Position numbers and translations under genes: made by a program. Of a stretch of DNA of 64,000 bases, positions 39,136-47,062 are shown piece after piece. The notes under the pieces are model-generated. The model made no database searches. It worked only from the letters and a program-made list of their open reading frames with translations, and was not told the origin of the DNA. This DNA is from Peribacillus deserti (GTDB taxonomy: Bacteria; Bacillota; Bacilli; Bacillales; DSM-1321), in assembly GCF_002863585.1 (NCBI RefSeq), contig NZ_PGUY01000051.1:1-64000 (forward strand), written 5' to 3'. Each line of letters begins with the position of its first letter. Position 1 is the first letter of the stretch.

Positions 39136-40086
39136 CTACTCACAGACCAATATCTGTCTCGAAAATACTCCTTTTCTGGCCACACAGCGGTCCTTGATCT
39201 GAAACCCGGCTTCCTCCACCATGTCATCGATCGTATCAATAGTTACAACTACTAATTTTTTGGCAAAACGCCGCGCATGCTGAAGGATTGAAAGCTGGTC
39301 CTCTGGGGTGGCATGGGTATATAAATTGTAAGGCATATCTATGATGGCAGCATCGTAGTTTTCGGTTACTTCTGAAATCGGCCCTGTAGTAACCTCGCCT
39401 TTTAGTCCAAAGTAAGCAATATTTTCACGCGAGCCGTCAGTCACTAAGTAATTGATGTCCCGGCCCACTATGTCGATACCCATGGACAATGCTTCCACGA
39501 GAACAGTGCCAATCCCGCAGCATGGATCAATCGCTTTGATTCCCTCTGGATGCGGAACGGCAATATTGGCGGCAGCCCTCGCAACCCTTGTGCTCAGAGC
39601 CGTCGAATATTCCCGGGGCTTTTTTACATGATGCAGCCAAATCGGCTCACTTTTTTGCAGTTTCCCAAAATACCATTTTCCTTTAAGCGGCATAATGCAC
39701 AGCATCTGGTCCGGGTTTTTCATGTCTGCTTCGCCGGCTATCTTCCACCCGATATCTCTTTCTATTTTCAAGCGCTCTTGGTACCCGATTTTTTCATTTG
39801 GAGCAGGCTCATAAATTTTAGCGAATTGCACCTTAAAGGTAGACTCACCCATATCTAATGTTGCAGCCTGCTCAAGGATATCTTCCACGCTGTTTCCTTC
39901 GTAAAGTACTTCAATTCGCTCTTTCATAAATGGACTTCTGTTCGGGTCGATCTTAATAGAACTTGTAAGAATGTTTGAAGCATCGTCTTTCCCAAAAAAA
40001 GAACGCATTTCCAATCGGCATAAAGAACGTTCCTCATCATTGCATACATACGTGTATATAAATGCCGGTTTTTGTTGGTTACTCAA
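39136..40086 (-). CDS. TrmG10/Trm11-like RNA guanine-N2 methyltransferase family protein
   Basis: This protein of about 316 residues has a C-terminal class I methyltransferase domain with the SAM motif AIDPCCGIGTVLVEA and a DMPYNLY catalytic motif (a variant of N/DPPY). The N-terminal half resembles the THUMP-type RNA-binding part of Trm-G10/Trm11 enzymes, which methylate guanine in tRNA. The specific target is not known. ATG at 40098 has no spaced ribosome binding site; AAAGGATGG eight bases before a TTG at 40086 makes that the more likely start. Confidence 0.75.
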   Translation of the reverse strand: MSNQQKPAFIYTYVCNDEERSLCRLEMRSFFGKDDASNILTSSIKIDPNRSPFMKERIEVLYEGNSVEDILEQAATLDMGESTFKVQFAKIYEPAPNEKIGYQERLKIERDIGWKIAGEADMKNPDQMLCIMPLKGKWYFGKLQKSEPIWLHHVKKPREYSTALSTRVARAAANIAVPHPEGIKAIDPCCGIGTVLVEALSMGIDIVGRDINYLVTDGSRENIAYFGLKGEVTTGPISEVTENYDAAIIDMPYNLYTHATPEDQLSILQHARRFAKKLVVVTIDTIDDMVEEAGFQIKDRCVARKGVFSRQILVCE

Positions 40087-40252
40087 TGAAATTTCCATCC
40101 TTTAAATAAATCAATTTTATGTACGGAATATTTAGCTTAACATAGGCTTCTCGTATGCACTACTTTTTAGAAAAATATAGGCTCCTTAAAGTGCATGGAT
40201 ATATCAAATTTTCCCTGACCTCTGAAATATATACAACGATTGCGAAAATTAG

Positions 40253-40264
40253 TTTGTATACAAA
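40253..40264. promoter_or_regulatory. Palindromic MarR-type operator
   Basis: TTTGTATACAAA is a perfect 12-bp palindrome about 65 bases before the MarR gene. MarR proteins commonly repress their own promoter at such sites. Confidence 0.6.
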
Positions 40265-40328
40265 TTATATTTACACAAATAATTAATGAGAGTATAATCT
40301 ATTAAGTTGATGAATGGAGATGAAACCT

Positions 40329-40754
40329 ATGCTTAAGGATCATATAGGCTTTACGGCCTCTACCACCAGTAAAATGATGCGCGGATGTGTAAACCTGACA
40401 CTCAAACCTTTTGGAATAACAGCTGAGCAGTGGACGGTATTAAAGCATTTGTCCTTCGTAAGCCATATAAATCAAAAGGACTTATCAAAACGCACAGACA
40501 AAGACCAAGCTACTTTAACGAAAATTCTGGATCTGCTGGAGCACCATAAACTCGCTGCACGGATGCCTAACCCGGATGACAGGCGTTCATTTTTTATCGA
40601 AATTACCGAGCAGGGAAAAAAGCTTGTCGATGAGGCAAAGCCATTAATTGAATGCTTGTATGATGACATTCTTCACGGCCTATCACAGAATCAAATCGAT
40701 ATGTTCATGGAGACACTTCATCACATCCAGAGCAACATCAAAAAGCTTAAATAA
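40329..40754 (+). CDS. MarR-family transcriptional regulator
   Basis: This winged-helix regulator of about 141 residues has the core INQKDLSKRTDKDQATLTKILDLLEHHKLAARMPNPDDRRSFFIEIT, where DDRR is the wing motif. The frame is open from 40314, but GGAGATG six bases before the ATG at 40329 favours that start. It is followed 26 bases later by an MFS transporter gene, the usual pairing of MarR with an efflux pump, and is probably autoregulated through TTTGTATACAAA. Confidence 0.9.
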   Translation: MLKDHIGFTASTTSKMMRGCVNLTLKPFGITAEQWTVLKHLSFVSHINQKDLSKRTDKDQATLTKILDLLEHHKLAARMPNPDDRRSFFIEITEQGKKLVDEAKPLIECLYDDILHGLSQNQIDMFMETLHHIQSNIKKLK

Positions 40755-40780
40755 TCATTTGCAGAAAGAAGGATTCACAC

Positions 40781-41977
40781 TTGGAACATCAAGGAACATC
40801 AAAATTATGGACGTGGCAGTATTCAATTATTATTTTAACAACCTTCGTATTTTTCCTTAGTCTTCAAGCTTTATTAGGCGGCTTCCCCGCATTTGTCACC
40901 GGCATTACCGAAAACCCTTCAAAAGGCGGGCTTATGACCACTTCATTTATGCTTGCGGCCATCTTCACACGGCCTTTTATCGGCATTCTCATGCATAAAC
41001 TGAACGTCAAGAAAACTTTGATCTTTACCATGATGTTTGTTCTGGCAACGATCGTACTCAGCTATGGCCAAGACATTTTTGCCGTGTTAATACTTGTAAG
41101 GATTGCACAAGGGGTTTCATTCGGTATCATTACCACTTTATTGGCAACACTTGCTACCAGCTTGATCCCTAATGATAAAATTGGGGAGGGAATTGGTTAT
41201 TTTGGGATGGCTACAAGCCTTGGAACGACATTTGGCCCTATGGTTGCCTTAACACTTGTACATTCCTTTTCATTTAATAATCTGCTTTCTCTTACGTTCA
41301 CGTTAATTTTACTTGCCATCGCTGGAAGTTCCTTTATTAAAAATAAAGAAAAAGCGCCAGAAGTTAAGCCTGTACAAAAGGGTTCTCTCCTGAATTATGC
41401 CTTTGAAAAGCGCGCGTTTTTACCATGCATCCTGGTTTGCCTGTTTTATATCACTTTTTCCGGCATTGTTAATTTCATTGACGGCCTTGGCAGCGCCAAT
41501 CACTTTGGCGGCAAAGTTTCGCTATTCTTCCTTATTATTGCGGGTATGATGATCATTACACGCCCTATTTCAGGAAAAATATTTGATTCACTTGGCCATA
41601 AATTCCTAATTTATCCGGCCAGCATCTGCGGAATAATCGGCCTCATTATTTTGACTTTCACCCACAGCTTCGGCCTTTTATGTATGGCGGCCATTTTCTA
41701 TGGAGTGGCTTACAGCGTCATGCAGCCAACCTTCCAGGCTTGGGCGGTAAGCCGTGTTACACCTGACAAAAAAGGTACAGCTAATGCGATGTCCCTTAGC
41801 TTTATGGATTTAGGCATGGCCATTGGGGCAGGTACACTTGGAAATGTCGTGCACCAATTTGGCTATAACGCAACATTTGGATATTCCAGCATTTTAATCA
41901 TTATTCTGGGCATCATTTACCTGGCCAGCACCTTCATAGCCAGAGGAATAAACAAACCTATAAATCACAGTTTATAA
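40781..41977 (+). CDS. MFS efflux transporter linked to MarR
   Basis: This 398-residue transporter has about 12 membrane segments. GGLMTTSFMLAAIFTRPFIGILMHKLNVKK covers helix 2 and loop 2-3, and RIAQGVSFGIITTLLATLATSLIP covers helix 4-5; both fit the YwoG/YfkL-like arabinose-efflux permease group. The start is a TTG after AAGAAGGATTCACAC. It probably exports a toxic compound sensed by the upstream MarR. A strong terminator follows. Confidence 0.87.
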   Translation: MEHQGTSKLWTWQYSIIILTTFVFFLSLQALLGGFPAFVTGITENPSKGGLMTTSFMLAAIFTRPFIGILMHKLNVKKTLIFTMMFVLATIVLSYGQDIFAVLILVRIAQGVSFGIITTLLATLATSLIPNDKIGEGIGYFGMATSLGTTFGPMVALTLVHSFSFNNLLSLTFTLILLAIAGSSFIKNKEKAPEVKPVQKGSLLNYAFEKRAFLPCILVCLFYITFSGIVNFIDGLGSANHFGGKVSLFFLIIAGMMIITRPISGKIFDSLGHKFLIYPASICGIIGLIILTFTHSFGLLCMAAIFYGVAYSVMQPTFQAWAVSRVTPDKKGTANAMSLSFMDLGMAIGAGTLGNVVHQFGYNATFGYSSILIIILGIIYLASTFIARGINKPINHSL

Positions 41978-41983
41978 TAGATG

Positions 41984-42012
41984 AAGGCTCTCTTTTTTAG
42001 GGAGCCTTTTTT
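41984..42012 (+). terminator. Terminator of the MarR/MFS operon
   Basis: AAGGCTCTC...GGGAGCCTTTTTT forms a hairpin with a T-tail. Confidence 0.9.
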
Positions 42013-42268
42013 ATGAAGGTCTCTACTTTTTGCGCCAATAAGGAATAAATTCCTTTACTCCTTCTGTGATTTCGCGCGCAGTGGTTAGCTTGGTTGACCC
42101 TTACCCGGTTTCCGCCGTTAAATATTTAATCCGCAGTCCCGTGCCATTATCCGTCGTAATATTCTACTCTTTCCACCACTTGCTTTTCTCGTAAAATATT
42201 TGCATCTACTAACTTATCTTTTCCCTTCTCATTTATAATAGTTTTATAAACACATAGGAGGCGTCCCC

Positions 42269-43636
42269 ATGGAATCCCGATTGATTGCAGGAAGAACGGT
42301 AAGGGAATGGAAATCTGCCTATCCCTTAATAGAAGATTTGATGTTAATGAATGAAGTATTCTGGAACAATCCTAATTATCGTTCTTTTAAAGAAGGAATA
42401 AAGAATAAATCTATATCCGAAAAGGACGTGAGGGATGCTGAAGAAAGATTGCTGCGATTCGCTCCATATCTGGCAAAGGTTTTTCCGGAAACACAGAACG
42501 GAGTCATTGAGTCTCCTCTTGTAGAAATATCAAATTTTCATAGCAGGCTGGGTTCCACTTTTCATAAAAGCCTGGAAGGCACTCTCATGTTAAAATGCGA
42601 CAATGAGCTCCCGATCTCCGGCTCTATAAAAGCAAGGGGAGGAATTTACGAGGTACTAAAACATGCTGAAGATTTAGCCCTCCAGCATGGAATGCTTGAT
42701 TTTAAGGATGACTATTCTATTATTGCCGGCCACGAATTTAAGGAATTCTTCTCGCGCTATTCGATCGCCGTTGGGTCGACTGGAAATCTTGGGCTGAGCA
42801 TTGGGATAATCAGTGCCCAACTAGGCTTTAAGGTGACCGTACATATGTCGGCGGATGCCAAACAGTGGAAAAAGGATCTGCTTAGGAGCAAAGGAGTCAC
42901 TGTTGTTGAACATAACTCTGACTATAGCAAAGCTGTTGAAGAGGGACGGAAACAAAGTGATGCTGATCCAGCCAGCTATTTCGTGGACGATGAAAATTCT
43001 ACGAACTTGTTTTTAGGATATGCGGTCGCTGCCTCCCGGTTTAAAAAGCAGCTGGATCAAAAGAAGATCAAGATCGATCAAGAGCATCCGCTTTTTGTTT
43101 ATCTGCCCTGCGGTGTTGGCGGAGGCCCAGGCGGTGTAGCTTACGGGCTGAAACTGATTTTTAAAGATGCTGTTCATTGCTTTTTCGCTGAACCGACACA
43201 TTCACCCTGCATGCTATTGGGACTTCTCACAGAGCTCCATGACCAAGTATCTGTCCAGGATTTTGGGATTGATAACCTGACAGCTGCGGACGGACTTGCC
43301 GTTGGGCGTCCTTCCGGTTTTGTGGGGAAAACACTTGAACAACTATTAAGCGGAGTATATACGATTGATGATTCTATGCTGTATATGCTCTTAAGCCTGT
43401 TGGCGGATTCTGAGAAAATCCGTGTGGAGCCTTCTGCTGCAGCGGGGCTTTATGGTCCTATCCAATTATGCAGCCAAGCAGGCCAGGATTATATCCTGGA
43501 AAAGGGACTCAGAGACAAAATGGATAACGCTGTTCATATTTCTTGGGCTACCGGGGGAAATATGGTGCCGGAAGAAATCATGGAAGAGTACTATACCCTT
43601 GGAAAAACGCAGCTTAAGCATTTTTTAGATGTGTAA
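42269..43636 (+). CDS. dsdA: D-serine ammonia-lyase (dehydratase)
   Basis: This 455-residue PLP enzyme converts D-serine to pyruvate and ammonia. The Schiff-base lysine is Lys121 in [22 protein letters not shown] forms the phosphate-binding region, and [17 protein letters not shown] is the glycine-rich loop typical of DsdA. AGGAGGCGTCCCC precedes the ATG. It stands alone, without a dedicated regulator or transporter beside it; the 256 bases upstream show nothing recognisable. Confidence 0.93.
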   Translation: MESRLIAGRTVREWKSAYPLIEDLMLMNEVFWNNPNYRSFKEGIKNKSISEKDVRDAEERLLRFAPYLAKVFPETQNGVIESPLVEISNFHSRLGSTFHKSLEGTLMLKCDNELPISGSIKARGGIYEVLKHAEDLALQHGMLDFKDDYSIIAGHEFKEFFSRYSIAVGSTGNLGLSIGIISAQLGFKVTVHMSADAKQWKKDLLRSKGVTVVEHNSDYSKAVEEGRKQSDADPASYFVDDENSTNLFLGYAVAASRFKKQLDQKKIKIDQEHPLFVYLPCGVGGGPGGVAYGLKLIFKDAVHCFFAEPTHSPCMLLGLLTELHDQVSVQDFGIDNLTAADGLAVGRPSGFVGKTLEQLLSGVYTIDDSMLYMLLSLLADSEKIRVEPSAAAGLYGPIQLCSQAGQDYILEKGLRDKMDNAVHISWATGGNMVPEEIMEEYYTLGKTQLKHFLDV

Positions 43637-43714
43637 GTCACCATAGATGAGTGGATAATATAATAAGGAACTGGGTATATAAAGAAAATACTCTGTGCGG
43701 AGGATTTGAAAATA

Positions 43715-44290
43715 ATGACCATAGCAGGCATAGTACTGGCAGGCGGCCAGTCATCACGTTTTGGAAAGCCTAAGATGTTTGAAACGTATAAAGAGAAATG
43801 TTTTTATGAATATAGTGTGGAGGCTTTTAAGGCAAATTCCCTGTCACCCATTATCATCGCTACCAATCAAGGGCTGCTCCCCCATTTTAAACGGGACGAC
43901 GAAGTAGAGTTTATCATTGAACAAAAATCTGAAAGCCACCAGGGTCCATTGTTTGCCATGCACCATGCCATGACGAAGGTTGATGCAGAATGGTACTTTA
44001 TTTTGTCCTGCGATATACCCTTTGTCACTTCTGAATTTGTTAAGAAGATGATAAGCCTGGCACAAGGGAGCAGCTATGATGCCATTGTTCCCATTCAATC
44101 AGATAAAGTACACCCCCTGCTCGCTCTTTATCATCAGAGAAGCCTGCCTAAAATGAAGAAACTACTGGATCAGGATATTAGGAAAATACGCGTATTTCTA
44201 AATGAAATTAACGTACTTCAGGTTTCGTTTTCTGCAGACGCTGAGGTGTTTGTGAATATAAACAGACAGGAAGATATGCTTTATTTATAG
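43715..44290 (+). CDS. MobA-like NTP transferase
   Basis: This 191-residue nucleotidyltransferase resembles molybdenum cofactor guanylyltransferase, with the N-terminal motif IAGIVLAGGQSSRFGKPK and SCDIPFVTSEF holding the metal-binding Asp. It would attach GMP to molybdopterin to make the bis-MGD cofactor used by the formate dehydrogenase encoded at 47-50 kb. MocA-type or sugar nucleotide transferases remain possible. The ATG at 43715 is placed 11 bases after GGAGG, better than the TTG at 43706. Confidence 0.8.
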   Translation: MTIAGIVLAGGQSSRFGKPKMFETYKEKCFYEYSVEAFKANSLSPIIIATNQGLLPHFKRDDEVEFIIEQKSESHQGPLFAMHHAMTKVDAEWYFILSCDIPFVTSEFVKKMISLAQGSSYDAIVPIQSDKVHPLLALYHQRSLPKMKKLLDQDIRKIRVFLNEINVLQVSFSADAEVFVNINRQEDMLYL

Positions 44291-44291
44291 G

Positions 44292-44327
44292 ACTTAAAGG
44301 ATCCTGGATCTTTTAAGTCTTTTTTTT
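44292..44327 (+). terminator. Terminator of the MobA-like gene
   Basis: ACTTAAAGGATCC...GGATCTTTTAAGT is followed by a run of eight T. Confidence 0.85.
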
Positions 44328-44375
44328 ATAAAACCTGACCATACTGAGGATAAAAAGATAAGAGGATGTTGAAAA

Positions 44376-45431
44376 ATGCTGACAGTGGAACAAGTAATGC
44401 ATGCTTTGCGTGATGTGCAGGACCCTGAGCTACATAAAAGCCTTGTAGAGTTAAATATGATCAGGAATATTAGAATTGATGGGCGTCATATTCAGCTAGA
44501 GGTGGTCCTTACCATCCAGGGCTGCCCGTTAAAGGCTAAAATTAAAGCAGATGTAGAACATGCTCTGCGGGAAATAGGGGCTTTAAGCGTGGATATCGTC
44601 TTTGGAGCTATGACACCTGAAGAAAGGGCTGCATTAACACAGTACTTGAAAAAGAATTCCACAACAGAAACCGGTATGCCTGCTTTACTCCGGCCGGATT
44701 CCGGAGTACGCTTTATTGCGGTAACGAGCGGAAAAGGCGGTGTTGGAAAATCCACAGTTACGATTAACCTGGCTGCCGCCCTTGCACGCATGGGGAAAAA
44801 AGTCGGCATTCTGGATGCGGATATCTATGGATTCAGCATTCCATCCATGATGCAGATCGCTGATAAGCCTACCATGATTGAAAAAACCGCAATCCCCGTT
44901 GTCAGCCATAATGTAAAAGTCATGAGCATGGGCTTTTTTGCCGACGATAACAGCCCAGTAATGTGGAGGGGACCGATGCTGAATAAATGGATCCAGAACT
45001 TCCTCGCCAACACACATTGGGGTGAATTGGACTATCTGCTGCTGGACCTCCCGCCTGGCACAGGCGATGTAGCCATCGATGTGGCAGCCATGATTCCACA
45101 GGCAAAAGAAGTGATCGTGACCACTCCCCATAATGTCGCTTCCCATGTTGCATCAAGAGCAGGCGTCATGGCAAAGCATACAAAACATGACATATTGGGC
45201 GTTATTGAAAATATGGCCTATTATGAAGAAAGTGATGGCTCCCGGAACTATCTTTTCGGAAGAGGCGGCGGCGAACGCCTAGCCGAGAGGCTGCAGACGG
45301 ACGTCCTCGCAAGAGTCCCATTTGCCAGGCCTGAAGAAACAACCGGCTCTTCTGTATACGACGAAGATTCTGTGGTTGGGGAGCTGTTCCGGTCGCTTGC
45401 GGAGGATGTCCTGTATAAGGATGCTCAGTAG
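44376..45431 (+). CDS. Mrp/SalA family P-loop ATPase
   Basis: This 351-residue protein has an N-terminal MIP18/DUF59 domain (residues 1-90, VQDPELHKSLVELNMI) followed by a Mrp ATPase with the deviant Walker A GKGGVGKST and Walker switch LDLPPGTGD. Fe-S carrier forms of Mrp have a CxxC late in the chain; here the matching stretch is ENMAYYEESDGSRNYLFGRGGG without cysteines. This fits SalA-like Bacillus proteins, with a regulatory role in place of or besides Fe-S delivery. GAGGATGTTGAAAA precedes the ATG. Confidence 0.9.
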   Translation: MLTVEQVMHALRDVQDPELHKSLVELNMIRNIRIDGRHIQLEVVLTIQGCPLKAKIKADVEHALREIGALSVDIVFGAMTPEERAALTQYLKKNSTTETGMPALLRPDSGVRFIAVTSGKGGVGKSTVTINLAAALARMGKKVGILDADIYGFSIPSMMQIADKPTMIEKTAIPVVSHNVKVMSMGFFADDNSPVMWRGPMLNKWIQNFLANTHWGELDYLLLDLPPGTGDVAIDVAAMIPQAKEVIVTTPHNVASHVASRAGVMAKHTKHDILGVIENMAYYEESDGSRNYLFGRGGGERLAERLQTDVLARVPFARPEETTGSSVYDEDSVVGELFRSLAEDVLYKDAQ

Positions 45432-45507
45432 GTTGGAAGAGCTGGTATCACGGAAGTTGGACTTCTGTGTGTCGTCTCGACTTTTTAGTATACCTGGATT
45501 AAAAATC

Positions 45508-45628
45508 AGCATAAGAGAATTTAGATAAGCATATCCACAGTTACATAATCATTTTTGCCGTGGACAGAAGCATAAAGTGGAAAAACCTAAGCATAAATGG
45601 AAAAAACATAAGCATAAACCTTTAAGAC
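45508..45628 (+). repeat. AGCATAA array 4, 20/21-bp period
   Basis: Cores start at 45508, 45528, 45548 (ATCATTT), 45569, 45590 and 45611. Steps are 20, 20, 21, 21 and 21 bp. The spacers at the high end are GTGGAAAAACCTA and ATGGAAAAAACATA. Confidence 0.85.
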
Positions 45629-45669
45629 ACTAGTTAAAGTTAACTGCCAGCCATCAAAATCCTGTGTTT

Positions 45670-45766
45670 ATGTGCCTCCGATACAGTTTTATGTGGCTTA
45701 ACAGGCATTTTTTGTGGTTAAAAGAGAAATTTATGTGGCTGATTCGCTGTTATATGTGGCTGTGAA
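45670..45766 (+). repeat. ATGTGG array, exact 21-bp period
   Basis: TTTATGTGGCT-like cores place ATGTG (TTGTG in the third unit) at 45670, 45691, 45712, 45733 and 45754, exactly 21 bp apart, with different spacers. It directly follows array 4. Confidence 0.82.
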
Positions 45767-45796
45767 TACCTGGCCAAGTAAAAACATACATGTAAA

Positions 45797-45830
45797 GGGG
45801 TGATATAGTGTCGACTATATCACCCTTTTA
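45797..45830. terminator. Strong hairpin, terminator usable in either direction
   Basis: GGGTGATATAGT (45798-45809) pairs with ACTATATCACCC (45814-45825), followed by TTTTA and preceded by AAA. Confidence 0.8.
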
Positions 45831-46121
45831 TAATTGATAGAGCAACCTTCAGTATTTTGCATACGATAGGTAAAAAATTCTTTCGTTAATTAAAAAGTTG
45901 AGCACTCTAGGCTCATTGTTCTTACAAAAAACAAGTTATAAAACCACTTTTTTAATGGAAAGCCAGCCATACCTAGAATATAAGCGGCTCCAATCCGTTT
46001 TTATATACTTAAACAGCCTCACGTGACAATTTTATTTTTTGTGGATATTACAAGTTTTTATGCCCACTATAACTGAGTACAAATCAGGATCATCATGAAT
46101 GATAAAACCTTCTCCCCAATC
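45831..46121. other. Gap between two hairpins
   Basis: No gene, repeat or operator was recognised here. Confidence 0.35.
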
Positions 46122-46155
46122 AAAAAGGGAATCCCTCACTCGGGATTCCCTTTTT
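46122..46155. terminator. Bidirectional terminator
   Basis: AAAAAGGGAATCCC and GGGATTCCCTTTTT form a perfect 14-bp stem around TCACTC, with A and T runs on the two sides. It ends the minus-strand formate dehydrogenase cluster. Confidence 0.92.
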
Positions 46156-46164
46156 ATATACAAA

Positions 46165-46296
46165 TTAAAGTTCAAAGTAGTTAAAGCTTCTGTCGTTCTG
46201 GCAGTTTTCACAGACGTGAAGGATTCTGGTTCTTTCTGATTCCGTTTCTTCAGTTTCTAATTCCTGCCGGCTGCCGCATAATTCACAAATCTGCAT
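46165..46296 (-). CDS. Small double-CxxC protein (43 residues)
   Basis: The frame reads MQICELCGSRQELETEE..., continues to HVCENCQNDRSFNYFEL and stops at 46165. Two CxxC pairs (CELC and CENC) flank an acidic middle, as in a small zinc ribbon. AAGGGAGGAAGAATT just before the ATG is a strong ribosome binding site, and a terminator follows the stop by nine bases. It comes 13 bases after the HMA-like gene and so is probably the last gene of the formate dehydrogenase operon. Its role is unknown; metal or Fe-S handling is possible. Confidence 0.82.
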   Translation of the reverse strand: MQICELCGSRQELETEETESERTRILHVCENCQNDRSFNYFEL

Positions 46297-46309
46297 AATT
46301 CTTCCTCCC

Positions 46310-46546
46310 TTATTTCCCAGGTAAGTTCTGGTTATCGGTCTCTATGTCGTATCCTGAGTCCCTTATGGCCTGTTGAAAGTCCTGGATGGAAGCGGCGTTT
46401 TTATCGTAGCCGATTCGGGCTTCTCCGCTTTCTTGATTCACATCAGCCTTGAGAACGCCCCACACCCCATTTAATGATCGTACGATTTCATCCGTATCCT
46501 TTTGAGAAAGCGGTCCATGAATTTTAATCACATCTTGCTGTTCCAT
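46310..46546 (-). CDS. HMA-fold-like small protein without CxxC
   Basis: This 78-residue protein has the pattern of a heavy-metal-associated domain: VIKIHGPLSQKDTDEIVRSLNGVWGVLKADVNQESGEARIGYD then an IQDFQQAIRDSGYD end. The metal-binding MxCxxC loop is missing, replaced by GPLSQKD, so it is unlikely to bind copper in the usual manner. It lies between the DUF1641 gene and the 43-residue CxxC protein gene. Its function is unknown. Confidence 0.72.
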   Translation of the reverse strand: MEQQDVIKIHGPLSQKDTDEIVRSLNGVWGVLKADVNQESGEARIGYDKNAASIQDFQQAIRDSGYDIETDNQNLPGK

Positions 46547-46561
46547 TTCCCTTTTCCTCCT

Positions 46562-47062
46562 TTAATGAAGTTCCTGTGAAGGATGCTGGGTAAATGATTC
46601 ACCCATCCCATGCAGGAATTCTACCATGCTTGTCATGGCCGTTTTAATTTCTGGATCTCTCATGCTTTTTCCCAGCTTCCATAAGCCGTGCTGTTCCTGG
46701 TTCTTGATGCTTTCTCCCATTCGGTTAAGGCCCTGCGTTACACCGCCGAGCATGGACTGCAGCTGGTCCGGCTTTAATGTACCCATGAAATTGAACAGGT
46801 AGATCGCATTTTTTATGGTGTTATGCATGCCTGGCTGATTGATCTGCTGCATGGCTATGACACCTACGTCGGTACGATTTTCTAGAATGGCGTGGAGAGC
46901 ATCGAGTATCCCGATTTCCTCCAGGTTCTTTATTATCGCAAGTGCAGAAAGGATTCCTTTTTTGTTATCTGCCAGGGCTGTTAAAATCTCCCCAACGGCC
47001 TGCGCTTGTTCTTCTATGGGGTTAGGGACCTGTTTATTAATTTGCCTGATTGCTTTCGCCAT
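46562..47062 (-). CDS. DUF1641 protein, YrhD-like
   Basis: This 166-residue helical protein carries the DUF1641 signature (GLNRMGESIKNQEQHGLWKLGKSMRDPEIKTAMTSMVEFLHGMG). YrhD-type proteins accompany the formate dehydrogenase YrhE in Bacillus and Staphylococcus, and their role is not established. The frame is open further upstream, but GGAGGGG six bases before the ATG at 47062 sets the start, which overlaps the end of the dehydrogenase gene by 26 bases. Confidence 0.85.
   Translation of the reverse strand: MAKAIRQINKQVPNPIEEQAQAVGEILTALADNKKGILSALAIIKNLEEIGILDALHAILENRTDVGVIAMQQINQPGMHNTIKNAIYLFNFMGTLKPDQLQSMLGGVTQGLNRMGESIKNQEQHGLWKLGKSMRDPEIKTAMTSMVEFLHGMGESFTQHPSQELH

Noticed and set aside
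39136-40086. Calling this a DNA adenine methyltransferase from DMPY
   Set aside because: The Rossmann motif order and N-terminal half fit the RNA G10/Trm11 group, and there is no restriction partner nearby.
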